Source of the DNA: Paenibacillus sp. 1011MAR3C5
Lineage (GTDB): Bacteria > Bacillota > Bacilli > Paenibacillales > Paenibacillaceae
Assembly: GCF_003591485.1 (NCBI RefSeq)
Contig: NZ_QZCF01000006.1
Span: forward strand, 62,001-126,000
Length of the DNA: 64,000 bases
Reading direction: 5' to 3'
Positions 42,951 to 51,000 of the stretch are shown here, piece by piece; position 1 is the first letter of the stretch, and the number at the start of each line of letters is the position of its first letter. Under the pieces are notes generated by a model, which was not told the origin of the DNA, made no database searches, and was given only the letters and a program-made list of their open reading frames with translations. A program made the translations under genes and the position numbers.

Positions 42951-44402
42951 TTACTCTTGTACAACTCCATCTGCGCCAAAGGCATCGATTGCAGCTTTCT
43001 TCACTGCTTCGTACATCTCTTCCGGCGAAATCTCGCCAGCAAGCAAGGCTTGCAGCTTCGGAATGACAACTTCGTTTTCTACTTTGATCGCTTTCGCGCC
43101 CAGCTCTACAGGGATGTCAGGACGTGCCGGTGCAGCGTGCTCCAGCATTTTCTCAACAGCCGCGATGTTGTCAGGGTTACGAGTGGATTCCATTGTTTTA
43201 GCGATTTCACGAGCGCTGTTCGTGATATGAGCTGCGAACAGGTCCGCATTTGTTGTAGCTGCTACTTGGCCGCTTGCCAGGAAGTAAGCTGCTTTAACAA
43301 TGTTTGCTTTATGCTCTTCAGTTGGCTCTTTCTTGCCGCGGAACGCTACATATCCGTCAACAACGGCATGGGATACCGCTTCTTGGCCCGCGAAGGAAGG
43401 CACTGGCAATGCAATGTAATCTACAGCGATGCTGTCTGCAACAGCGCTTCCATCGTTTGCTTCGATTTTCTTGTTGTTTTGGTTAGCGGAGTTTTCGAAT
43501 ACCGCCAGACCTTTACCCGTGATCATCGTTTGACCTGTCAGGAACATGTTCCAGCGTTTGCCGGCGTCAACGGAGCTCAGCTCTTTCGGCATGGAGCCGT
43601 CGTCGATCATTTGGCGAATCGCTTTCAAAACTTCCAGATAGTTTTTGCTTGTGTACGCATATTTATGATCTTTAGTGAATGGGGATGGCATACCGGCATT
43701 TTTCACCAAAATGCTCAGGTAGTCCTTGGAAGCTACACCAGCTGTTGCGAATACGAAACCGTAACGCGTTTTGCCGTTTTCCGTTTTGACGCCAGCTTTG
43801 ATCGCTTCACGGAACTCTTCATAAGTCCAGCCTTCTTGCTGTACTTTCTTCCAGTCGATTCCCGCTTCCTCAAGCATTTGCTTGTTGCCGCCAATAGAGT
43901 GAACTTCCATGTAACCTGGCAAGCCGTACAGACCTTCGCCATTCTTCATGTATTCCAGCGGAGCTTCGTCGAAGTCAGCTACCATCTCTGGTGTAACCAG
44001 GTCTTTAATATCCATCAGCATGCCCATTTGCGCATACTTGGAAATACCGTCTGAGCCCATGAAAGCAAGATCAGGAGGGCTGCCCGCGTTCACTTGCGTA
44101 TCAAGCTTTTGCGTCATATCTTCCCAGCTTGCAGGTTCGATTTTCAAAGTCAGGTTAGGATAAAGCTTGTTGAAGTCGGCTTCCATTTGCTTGAAGTTCT
44201 CTTGGTACTTAGGAGACACCGGCGGAAGCAGCGCCGTGATGGTGTCTTTAGCAGCTTCGCCTTCCGTACCAGTGGAAGCGGTCGGGCTAGGCGAGTTGCT
44301 TGGTCCAGCATTGTTGTTGTTACTGGATCCGCAAGCGGAAAGTGCGCCTACAGAAAGCATGAGAGCCAAAACAGATGCAGCAAATTTCGTTTTTCTTTTC
44401 AT
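42951..44402 (-). CDS. Sugar-binding lipoprotein of the ABC importer
   Basis: 483 residues. Signal peptide with lipobox LSACGSS (Cys about 24), an Asn/Ser/Thr-rich linker, then an SBP_bac_1 domain (KYQENFKQMEADFNKLYPNL, DLAFMGSDGISKYAQMG). The ATG at 44402 follows GGGAGG. It captures the substrate outside the cell for the two permeases. It lies between murQ and the permeases, which makes a MurNAc-containing saccharide the likely cargo (inference). Confidence 0.94.
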   Translation of the reverse strand: MKRKTKFAASVLALMLSVGALSACGSSNNNNAGPSNSPSPTASTGTEGEAAKDTITALLPPVSPKYQENFKQMEADFNKLYPNLTLKIEPASWEDMTQKLDTQVNAGSPPDLAFMGSDGISKYAQMGMLMDIKDLVTPEMVADFDEAPLEYMKNGEGLYGLPGYMEVHSIGGNKQMLEEAGIDWKKVQQEGWTYEEFREAIKAGVKTENGKTRYGFVFATAGVASKDYLSILVKNAGMPSPFTKDHKYAYTSKNYLEVLKAIRQMIDDGSMPKELSSVDAGKRWNMFLTGQTMITGKGLAVFENSANQNNKKIEANDGSAVADSIAVDYIALPVPSFAGQEAVSHAVVDGYVAFRGKKEPTEEHKANIVKAAYFLASGQVAATTNADLFAAHITNSAREIAKTMESTRNPDNIAAVEKMLEHAAPARPDIPVELGAKAIKVENEVVIPKLQALLAGEISPEEMYEAVKKAAIDAFGADGVVQE

Positions 44403-44460
44403 TGCTAAGATCCTCCCTTTAATCATTTAATTCTATATACCCACATCCGGCCAAGCAAGC

Positions 44461-45375
44461 TTACATCACTTTAGCGCAAACGCGAATAGCTTTCTTCAGG
44501 CTGCCTCCGCAATCAGACAGCAACTTCCGCGCCTCATCGGCTTTAAGCCCGGACTTGATCATCATGATCGCCAGCTTGCAGTCCATAGCCGCTTGCTGTA
44601 ATGTGTCCATGGCCGTGTCGTGGTCAACCCCGGTCGTCATTCTGATCATGCGCACTGCACGATCATACAGCTTTTTGTTGCTGGCCTTCATATCGACCAT
44701 CAAGTTATTGTACGTCTTGCCCAGCTTCACCATCGTGCCCGTCGTCAGCATGTTCAGCACAAGCTTCTGTGCGGTCCCCGCTTTCAATCTCGTCGAGCCC
44801 GCAATGACCTCCGGTCCAACAACCGGCGCAATTGTAATGGAGCTTACTTCGCCAAGCTTCGTTCCTTTGTTGTTCACGACGCTAATCGTCGTCGCACCGA
44901 TCTCGCCTGCTCTTCGCAGTCCTTCAATGACGAAAGCGGCGCTTCCGCTTGCGGAAATTCCGATTACCGCGTCACCCGCCGTTACACCAATGCGATCGAT
45001 CAGCGCTTTTCCTTCTTCTCCGTCATCTTCACAGCCTTCCACAGCTACCCGCAGTGCGATGTCTCCGCCTGCGATATGACCCTGTACCAATGAGGGATCG
45101 GTTCCGAAGGTCGGTGGACATTCTGAAGCGTCAAGCACACCAAGTCTTCCCGATGTTCCCGCGCCGATGTAGAACATACGGCCCCCGCTTGCCAGCACCC
45201 GATGAAGCGCTTCCACCGCAGCTGCAATTTGAGGCAGCTCAGCGGCGACCGCTGTAGGCACCGTCGCGTCTTCCTGATTGATGAGTTTCAACATTTGCTC
45301 TGTCGTCAACTCGTCAATCATGGCCGTTTCGGCATTAATCCCCTCCGTCGTTAAGCTTGCAAGATAGTCATTCAT
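44461..45375 (-). CDS. murQ: N-acetylmuramic acid 6-phosphate etherase
   Basis: 304 residues, SIS-fold lyase that removes lactate from MurNAc-6-phosphate to give GlcNAc-6-phosphate. Family sequence: IGAGTSGRLGVLDASECPPT, PSLVQGHIAGGDIALRVAVE (with the catalytic EGCEDDGEEG segment next) and TTGTMVKLGKTYNNLMVDMK. It is the first gene of the operon. Its promoter overlaps an inverted repeat likely bound by MurR. The next gene begins 58 bp downstream without a terminator. Confidence 0.97.
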   Translation of the reverse strand: MNDYLASLTTEGINAETAMIDELTTEQMLKLINQEDATVPTAVAAELPQIAAAVEALHRVLASGGRMFYIGAGTSGRLGVLDASECPPTFGTDPSLVQGHIAGGDIALRVAVEGCEDDGEEGKALIDRIGVTAGDAVIGISASGSAAFVIEGLRRAGEIGATTISVVNNKGTKLGEVSSITIAPVVGPEVIAGSTRLKAGTAQKLVLNMLTTGTMVKLGKTYNNLMVDMKASNKKLYDRAVRMIRMTTGVDHDTAMDTLQQAAMDCKLAIMMIKSGLKADEARKLLSDCGGSLKKAIRVCAKVM

Positions 45376-45464
45376 AGTGATTCCCCTAACGTGATCATGG
45401 CTTGGGTTCGTTTCCGTGTGTCAGCCCGAGTGATCGTTTCATTTCTGTTGTGTTGCTGACTCTA

Positions 45465-45508
45465 TATTAAAACTTTTATTTCATTCTCGTCAATAGATTT
45501 TGAAATAA
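45465..45508 (-). promoter_or_regulatory. Promoter and MurR-type operator of the murQ operon
   Basis: Minus-strand TTGACG (45488-45493), 17-bp spacer, TTAATA (45465-45470). Perfect 8-bp inverted arms TTATTTCA (45476-45483) and TGAAATAA (45501-45508), 17 bp apart, straddle the -35. The GH4 promoter has the same geometry. Confidence 0.65.
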
Positions 45509-45651
45509 ATTTTTAATTTGAAACTTATATTTGGCATTTTATATCACAAATTGTACCCCTTGCACAGTCTTTGTCGAAAGCAGCACAGCCGTTTTTCCCT
45601 TTAGGAAGCCGTCATAGAGTCGCTTCTTAGCCTTCCTCTTGGCTGAAATAA

Positions 45652-45681
45652 AAAACCACCGTCCTGAAGGACAGTGGTTGT
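45652..45681 (-). terminator. Terminator after murR
   Basis: Minus-strand stem AACCACTGTCCT / AGGACGGTGGTT (one mismatch) followed by TTTTATTT. It separates murR from the murQ operon. The rest of the 330-bp gap holds the murQ promoter and operator. Confidence 0.85.
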
Positions 45682-45707
45682 TATCAACTACCATTTACGC
45701 GGCTTCG

Positions 45708-46571
45708 TTATCTTCTCCGCTTGTTCGCAATGATGCTGCGGCTCTTGGACAAATATTTCTTCACTTGCTGATAATCGGCGCTTGCTACGCCGGCAAACAG
45801 CATATCGATGATCGTCAGCATCGCGATGCGGGAGCCCATAGCTCCGCTTCGGATGGATATCTCCGGCGTAGAGATGCTGAGCAGCGTATCCGCTCGGCTG
45901 GAGAGCTCGCTCTTGCCGTACTTGGTGATCGCTACGATATGCGCGCCGTTCTTCTTCGCAATTTCGAGTGAATCCAGAATTTCGATCGTATCGCCGGAAT
46001 TGGAGATGAAGATCGCCACATCGTCCTTCGTCAGCAGCGCAGCGGCCGTTAGCTGGCTGTGTCCGTCCAGAAAGGCATGGCACATCATATTGATGCGCGT
46101 GAACTTCTGCTCTGCATCCTGCGCTACGAGTCCGGAAGCGCCGATTCCAAAGAAGATAATCCGCTTGCTCGTGCGCAGCGCAAGGACAGCCCGCTCCACG
46201 GCGGATCGGTCGAGCACGCTCAGCGTATCCTCGATAGAACGCATATTGTTCCGGCTAATATTGGAGATGATCGTCATAAGCTCATCTCCGGGCTGGATAT
46301 CTGTATATTGGTCGCCCGAATCCTCATCCATCGAGCCAAGCGAAGCCGAGATGCTGACGATGAAGCTGCGGTAGCCGTTGTAGCCCATCGTCTTGCAGAA
46401 GCGCAGGACAGACGCATCGCTCGTCTTGCTCGCTTGCGCAAGGCTTTTGATCGAGAGATGCGGGATTTCTTCTTTATTGGCTAGTATATATTCCGCGACA
46501 AGCCGTTCAACAGGCGTCAGACTGTCTTTGCGTTCGCGGATTTTAATCAAGACATTATCATTAATCGCCAT
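45708..46571 (-). CDS. murR: RpiR-family regulator, MurR-like
   Basis: 287 residues: N-terminal helix-turn-helix (LTPVERLVAEYILANKEEI, then SDASVLRFCKTMGYNGYRSF) and a C-terminal SIS domain (IIFFGIGASGLVAQDAEQKF, AIFISNSGDTIEILDSLEIA) that binds a sugar phosphate. In E. coli, MurR represses murQP and responds to MurNAc-6-phosphate. The ATG at 46571 follows GGGAG. It is divergent from the GH4 gene and next to murQ, so it should control both units. Confidence 0.9.
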   Translation of the reverse strand: MAINDNVLIKIRERKDSLTPVERLVAEYILANKEEIPHLSIKSLAQASKTSDASVLRFCKTMGYNGYRSFIVSISASLGSMDEDSGDQYTDIQPGDELMTIISNISRNNMRSIEDTLSVLDRSAVERAVLALRTSKRIIFFGIGASGLVAQDAEQKFTRINMMCHAFLDGHSQLTAAALLTKDDVAIFISNSGDTIEILDSLEIAKKNGAHIVAITKYGKSELSSRADTLLSISTPEISIRSGAMGSRIAMLTIIDMLFAGVASADYQQVKKYLSKSRSIIANKRRR

Positions 46572-46649
46572 GTGCCGCTCCCTATTCCGTGTCATGTTTT
46601 CGCAACTAAATAGTATACGTAATAGCCACAAATTACAAGCACTTTTCGC

Positions 46650-46663
46650 CACAAACGTTTGCA
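46650..46663. promoter_or_regulatory. Possible cre-like site between murR and the GH4 gene
   Basis: CACAAACGTTTGCA on the plus strand; its complement matches about 11-12 of 14 cre positions with the central CG intact. It lies between the divergent starts, about 80 bp upstream of murR. Confidence 0.35.
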
Positions 46664-46697
46664 TACATATCCAATTTTTAAAATTTTATTTCAAAAC

Positions 46698-46748
46698 TTT
46701 TCAATCATACTGATTTTTATTGTTGAAAATAGTACCTCGTGGTATACT
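46698..46748 (+). promoter_or_regulatory. Promoter and operator of the GH4-kinase unit
   Basis: TTGTTG (46720-46725), 17-bp spacer, TATACT (46743-46748). Inverted arms TTTTCAA (46698-46704) and TTGAAAA (46723-46729), 18 bp apart, straddle the -35 as at murQ. An upstream TTTATTTCAAAA is shared with the murQ region. Confidence 0.6.
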
Positions 46749-46779
46749 TGCCTTACTAATGCAGCAAAGGATGAGTGAC

Positions 46780-48063
46780 ATGGAGAGAAAGCTTAAAATC
46801 GCGATTATCGGCGCTGGCAGCACGTATACACCTGAACTGATGGAGGGCATTATCAAACGGAAGGACTCTCTTCCTCTTCACGAGCTTGCCCTCATGGATA
46901 TCGATGACCGGAAGCTATCGATCGTTGGCGGTCTGTGCGAGCGCATGACAGCGGCAGCGGGCATGAGCTGCCAGGTCATCAAGACGAAGGATCTCGACGA
47001 AGCGCTTCGCGGCGCGGACTTCGTGCTCGGCCAGATTCGCGTCGGCAAGCTGCCTGCACGCGTGCTGGATGAGCAAATCCCGCTGAAATACGGCTTAATC
47101 GGACAAGAAACTTGCGGCATCGGCGGCTTCTTCAAAGCGATGCGCACAATTCCGGTCATGCTGGACATTGCAAAACGGATGGAAGAGCTGTGTCCGGATG
47201 CTTGGCTGATCAACTTCTCCAACCCGGCGGGTATTATTACCGAAGCGATTCTGAATCATACGAATGTGAAAATGCTGGGCCTCTGCAACGTTCCTTACAA
47301 TATGAACAAGAGCATCCGCGAAAGCATGGAGCTGCCGAATGCGGAGCTTACGTATATCGGTCTGAACCATCTGAGCTGGGTAACCGCCATTGAGCAAGAC
47401 GGCAAGGATTACTTGAAAACAGCGCTGGACATGGGTCTGAACAGCGAAACGATGAAAAACATTCCGTCCACTGGCTTTAGCAAGGAGCTGGTACAGCTCG
47501 TTGGCGCGATCCCATCCTCCTATCTTGAATATTATTACTTCAAAGATAAAAAACTGAAGCTGCTAAAGGACGCCGAGCTGTCCCGAGGCGAGAAGTGCAT
47601 GCAGATCGAAGAAGAGCTGCTGGACATCTATTCGAACGCGGAGCTGCATTCGAAGCCGGAGCTGCTCTCCTCCCGAGGCGGCGCCAACTATTCCGAAGTG
47701 GCGATCAGCCTGGTGGACGCGATCTTCAACGACAAGCAAGAGAAGCATGTCGTGAACCTGCTGAACCATGGCGCGCTTCCGTTCATGGAAGACAACGATG
47801 CTATTGAAGTGACCGCTGTCATCGGCAAGGACGGCGCAAAGCCAATCGCCGTGTCTGAGTTCGACAACCAGCATATTATCGACTACATGCGCATGGTGAA
47901 GGCTTATGAGCGCGAGACTGTCGCAGCGGCTGTAGAAGGAAGCGAAGCGGCAGCCATGCGCGCCCTGATGATGAACCCGTTGGTAGGTGACTACCAGACG
48001 GCGCATGATTGCTTCCAAGAGCTGAAGGAAGCGCACAAGGACTATTTGCCTCAATTCAAATAA
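46780..48063 (+). CDS. GH4 family 6-phospho-beta-glycosidase
   Basis: 427 residues, NAD- and Mn-dependent glycosidase. Features: dinucleotide fold IAIIGAGSTYTPELMEG, metal-site Cys and Asn in FSNPAG and LCNVPYNM, and GLNHLSW typical of 6-phospho-beta-glucosidases (LicH, CelF, ChbF). The ATG at 46780 is preferred, with AAAGGA 8 bases upstream. E. coli ChbF, in the same family, acts on phosphorylated chitobiose. Here the gene shares a regulator region with murR and is followed by a kinase gene, so a phosphorylated amino-sugar disaccharide is a plausible substrate (inference). Confidence 0.9.
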   Translation: MERKLKIAIIGAGSTYTPELMEGIIKRKDSLPLHELALMDIDDRKLSIVGGLCERMTAAAGMSCQVIKTKDLDEALRGADFVLGQIRVGKLPARVLDEQIPLKYGLIGQETCGIGGFFKAMRTIPVMLDIAKRMEELCPDAWLINFSNPAGIITEAILNHTNVKMLGLCNVPYNMNKSIRESMELPNAELTYIGLNHLSWVTAIEQDGKDYLKTALDMGLNSETMKNIPSTGFSKELVQLVGAIPSSYLEYYYFKDKKLKLLKDAELSRGEKCMQIEEELLDIYSNAELHSKPELLSSRGGANYSEVAISLVDAIFNDKQEKHVVNLLNHGALPFMEDNDAIEVTAVIGKDGAKPIAVSEFDNQHIIDYMRMVKAYERETVAAAVEGSEAAAMRALMMNPLVGDYQTAHDCFQELKEAHKDYLPQFK

Positions 48064-48094
48064 AAAGTAGCATCAATAAGGAGCATAGCCTGCT

Positions 48095-49090
48095 ATGAAA
48101 GGTAATTATGTAATCGGCGTCGACGGCGGCAACAGCAAAACGGACTATTTCTTATTCGATCTTAGCGGCACGCTGGTCGATCATATCCGCTCAGGCACAT
48201 GCAGTCACGAGCAATTCAAGGACAGCTATGCCGAAGCTTATCGGGTGATGAATGAACAAATCACGCTGTTGCTATCGAGAAACGGCCTGTCCATGGAGGA
48301 TGTAGCAACGGGAGCGTTTGGCCTCGCCGGTGCGGACATCCCTGTCCAGAAACGCAACCTGAACGAAGTGGTGGAACGGATCGGCTTCACCACCTATGCG
48401 CTGGACAACGACTCGTTCCTCGGAATCAAGGTTGGCAGCGACAAGGGCTATGGCATCTGCTCGATCAACGGCTCCGGCGTATGCACGGGCGGCATCTCGC
48501 CAACTGGGCAACGCCTGCAAGTTGGCGGCGTCGGCAGCGAACTGTCCGGCGATGAAGGCGGCGGCTTCTATCTGACGCGCCGCGTCATTCGCGCCATCTA
48601 TGACAGCTTCTACCGTCTCGCTCCCGAGACAAGCATGACGGCGCCTGCCATGAAGCTGATCGGCGTGAACGATAAGGAAAGCTTTATGGATTATGCGCTG
48701 GAGCAGCTCATCACTCGCAAGCTTCCTTTTACGGAGCTGGTGACGCTGCTGTTCGAATCAGCGGAGAGCGGAGATCCCGTCGCATCGGCGATCGTGGAGC
48801 ATTCCGCGCGCCAGCTCGCTTACTCCACCGTTGGCTGCATCAGCCACCTGGACTTCGACGAGGAGCCTGTCGATATCGTCATGGCCGGCTCGGTATGGGT
48901 CAAAGCAGCCTCGCCGATCATGCGCGACCGCTACAAGGAAATTGTAGCGGAGCTGACAGGACGCGAATGCAATTTCATCCTGCTCCAGGAGCCGCCCGCC
49001 GCAGGCGCGGTCGTCTGGGCGCTGGAGCTCGCGCACGGCGGCCCGCTTAGCGCGGAGCTGCGCAAGAAAATAGTTGATGCGCTTCAATAG
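48095..49090 (+). CDS. Second BadF-type amino-sugar kinase
   Basis: 331 residues. ATPase signatures: GVDGGNSKTDYFLFD (residues 8-22), ALDNDSFLGIKVGSDKGYGI, INGSGVCTGG and VGGVGSELSGDEGGG. It resembles N-acetylglucosamine kinases and is only distantly similar to the first BadF kinase at 37128-38054, so the two are not a recent duplication. It follows the GH4 gene by 31 bp and would supply the phosphate group that GH4 enzymes need on their substrate. A tandem hairpin array begins 50 bp downstream. Confidence 0.88.
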   Translation: MKGNYVIGVDGGNSKTDYFLFDLSGTLVDHIRSGTCSHEQFKDSYAEAYRVMNEQITLLLSRNGLSMEDVATGAFGLAGADIPVQKRNLNEVVERIGFTTYALDNDSFLGIKVGSDKGYGICSINGSGVCTGGISPTGQRLQVGGVGSELSGDEGGGFYLTRRVIRAIYDSFYRLAPETSMTAPAMKLIGVNDKESFMDYALEQLITRKLPFTELVTLLFESAESGDPVASAIVEHSARQLAYSTVGCISHLDFDEEPVDIVMAGSVWVKAASPIMRDRYKEIVAELTGRECNFILLQEPPAAGAVVWALELAHGGPLSAELRKKIVDALQ

Positions 49091-49140
49091 GAAGCGCAGT
49101 AAGGAGGGCTGCCCGCCGTGGCAGCCCTCCTTTTATATAG

Positions 49141-49676
49141 AAGCCGAGTTTCTCGGCTTGCAGCTTCCCTGGTCAGCACGGGTAGCTCTTCTAAGCCGAA
49201 TTTCTCGGCTTACAGCTCCATTTCCCGCACGGGTAGCTCTTCTAAGCCGAGTTTCTCGGCTTGCAGCTCCATTTCCCGCTCGGGCGGCTCGCTAAGCCGA
49301 CTTTCTCGGCTTGCAGCATCCTTTTCCCGCTCGGGCAGCCCTCTAAGCCGAGATTCTCTGCTTGCAGCATTCCCGGCCAGCTCAGGCAGCCCTCTAAGCC
49401 GAGTTTCTCGGCTTGCAGCTTCCCCAGCCAGCTCGATCGCCCCTCTAAGCCGAGTTTCTCTGCTTGCAGCATCCTTGGCCAGCTCGAGCGGCTCTCTAAG
49501 CCGAATTTCTCGGCTTGCAGCATCCTTTTCCCGCTCGAGCGGCTCTCTAAGCCGAATTTCTCGGCTTACAGCTCCATTTCCCGCACGGGTAGCTCTTCTA
49601 AGCCGAGTTTCTCGGCTTGCAGCTCCATTTCCCGCTCGGGCGGCTCTCTAAGCCGACTTTCTCGGCTTGCAGCATA
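49141..49676. repeat. 51-bp tandem repeat array with a hairpin in every unit
   Basis: Ten full units and one partial. Each begins AAGCCGAGTTTCTCGGCTT or a close variant, an 8-bp self-complementary hairpin with a 3-nt loop, then GCAGC and a variable ~27-bp tail. Units start at 49141, 49193, 49244, 49294, 49345, 49396, 49447, 49498, 49549, 49600 and 49650; lengths are 52, 51, 50, then 51 except a 50-bp tenth unit. Units 2-4 are nearly identical to units 9-11, showing a segmental duplication. Both strands contain short open frames only because 51 is a multiple of three. It fills the gap after the kinase gene. Confidence 0.93.
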
Positions 49677-49776
49677 GATTGTCCGCCAACTATATCGAAT
49701 AAATGGCATAATAAGATAAGCTGCACACAATCACAATATCCAGTTACTTAAACGAAATGTTACGGAGGCGGATGGA

Positions 49777-50523
49777 TTGGCACAATCGAAGTTAGCTACA
49801 TATCAGAGCATAATTGCCGGGCTTCCCGATCGACCTTGGCAACGCGAAGACCTTCTCATAGATGACCTTCTGCTGGATCGTGAAAACGACCTTTCCTTGT
49901 ACTACGCACCCTACGATTACATCAATCCAACTGCTATGGTCACCATCGTCGGCATTACTCCGGGTTTTACCCAAATGTCGCTGTCGCTCCTTCAAGCCAA
50001 GGATGACCTGGCTTCCGGCATCAGCTTATCCGACATCGATCGGAGAGCAAAGTACGTCGCCAGCTTCGCCGGAACGATGCGCCGACATCTGATAGACATG
50101 CTGAACGAGCTGGGCTTGCCGGAATTGCTCGGCGTCTCAGACAGCAGCGAACTCTTCGGCGACCGCCGTGAGCTGATTCATACGACTTCTGTCATCCGTT
50201 ACCCGCTATTTCGCAAAGGGGATAACTACACCGGCCATCAGCCGCGAATGCTATCATCCAACCTGATTCGGAAGTATGCACTTCACGACTTTGCCTTAGA
50301 GCTTGCGATGGTAGAGAACTCCGTCATTATTCCGCTCGGCAAATCCGTCTCGGACGTATTGCATTACATCGACGACGAAAAGCCGCTCCCAGGGGAACGG
50401 ATTCATGAACGCTGCTTATTCGGCTTCCCTCATCCATCCGGCGCCAACGGCCATCGCAAGAAGCAATTCGAGCTGCTGAAGGAACACCATAAGGATATTT
50501 TGCGGCGCAAGCTGAACACCTGA
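49777..50523 (+). CDS. Uracil-DNA-glycosylase-fold protein of unknown role
   Basis: 248 residues. VTIVGITPGFTQ (about residues 54-65) resembles motif 1 of the UDG superfamily, and FGFPHPSGANGHRKKQF (about 222-238) its C-terminal DNA-binding loop. Between them the sequence is long and unlike the common UDG families. The TTG start follows GGAGGCGG. It may be a divergent glycosylase or a non-enzymatic member. It stands alone between the repeat array and a small membrane gene. Confidence 0.6.
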   Translation: MAQSKLATYQSIIAGLPDRPWQREDLLIDDLLLDRENDLSLYYAPYDYINPTAMVTIVGITPGFTQMSLSLLQAKDDLASGISLSDIDRRAKYVASFAGTMRRHLIDMLNELGLPELLGVSDSSELFGDRRELIHTTSVIRYPLFRKGDNYTGHQPRMLSSNLIRKYALHDFALELAMVENSVIIPLGKSVSDVLHYIDDEKPLPGERIHERCLFGFPHPSGANGHRKKQFELLKEHHKDILRRKLNT

Positions 50524-50598
50524 TGAATACTGCTATGGATTAGCTTGATGATTTTTGCCTTGATGAACTTTGCCTTGATGATCTTAAGCTGGATCGTT

Positions 50599-50775
50599 TC
50601 AGTGAATATTTATAATCAGCACAATAGACAAAAATAGAATTAGTCCCGTTAGCGCCGCACCCAAACATGTTTGTCGCGCGGTATTCTTGCCTTCTTTTAT
50701 ATGCTTGAGCAGCGTTACGGTATTGATGTACAGCATGATGCCCAAGATCGGTATGACAACTATCAAAAAAAACAT
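50599..50775 (-). CDS. Small two-helix membrane protein (58 aa)
   Basis: A 58-codon frame with an ATG about 9 bases after GGGGAGGAC. Two hydrophobic helices, FFLIVVIPILGIMLY (2-16) and LTGLILFLSIVLIINI (42-57), flank a basic loop (KHIKEGKNTARQ). A longer minus-strand open frame overlaps it in another phase but has no protein-like character. Family unknown. Confidence 0.7.
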   Translation of the reverse strand: MFFLIVVIPILGIMLYINTVTLLKHIKEGKNTARQTCLGAALTGLILFLSIVLIINIH

Positions 50776-51000
50776 CAAAATCCGTCCTCCCCAAAATATG
50801 CCCCATCCTGCCTACTGACTACTGTTGCCGGATAAGACTCTAATTGCCGCCTATTATATCCAATCCATTCACATTTGCCTACCCGCATTTCTTCCCGTTA
50901 AAGAAGATACACTCACCATAGCCGCAATTAACCGCCATCGTGCAGCATCCCCATTCGCGAGGCGTCGCTCTTCGCCAGAAGTTTGCGAGGGCGAAATCAC

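Noticed and set aside
49141..49676. CRISPR array
   Set aside because: The tails between hairpin cores are themselves near-repeats rather than unique spacers, unit parts are unequal, and no cas genes are nearby.
49118..49677. Open frames of 93-177 codons on both strands in the repeat array
   Set aside because: They exist because the unit is 51 bp. No ribosome binding site precedes them, frames shift at 50- and 52-bp units, and the peptides are simple repeats.
50540..50806. 88-codon minus-strand frame
   Set aside because: It overlaps the better 58-residue membrane-protein frame, which has the ribosome binding site and hydrophobic pattern; the longer frame ends in low-complexity Ser/Arg.
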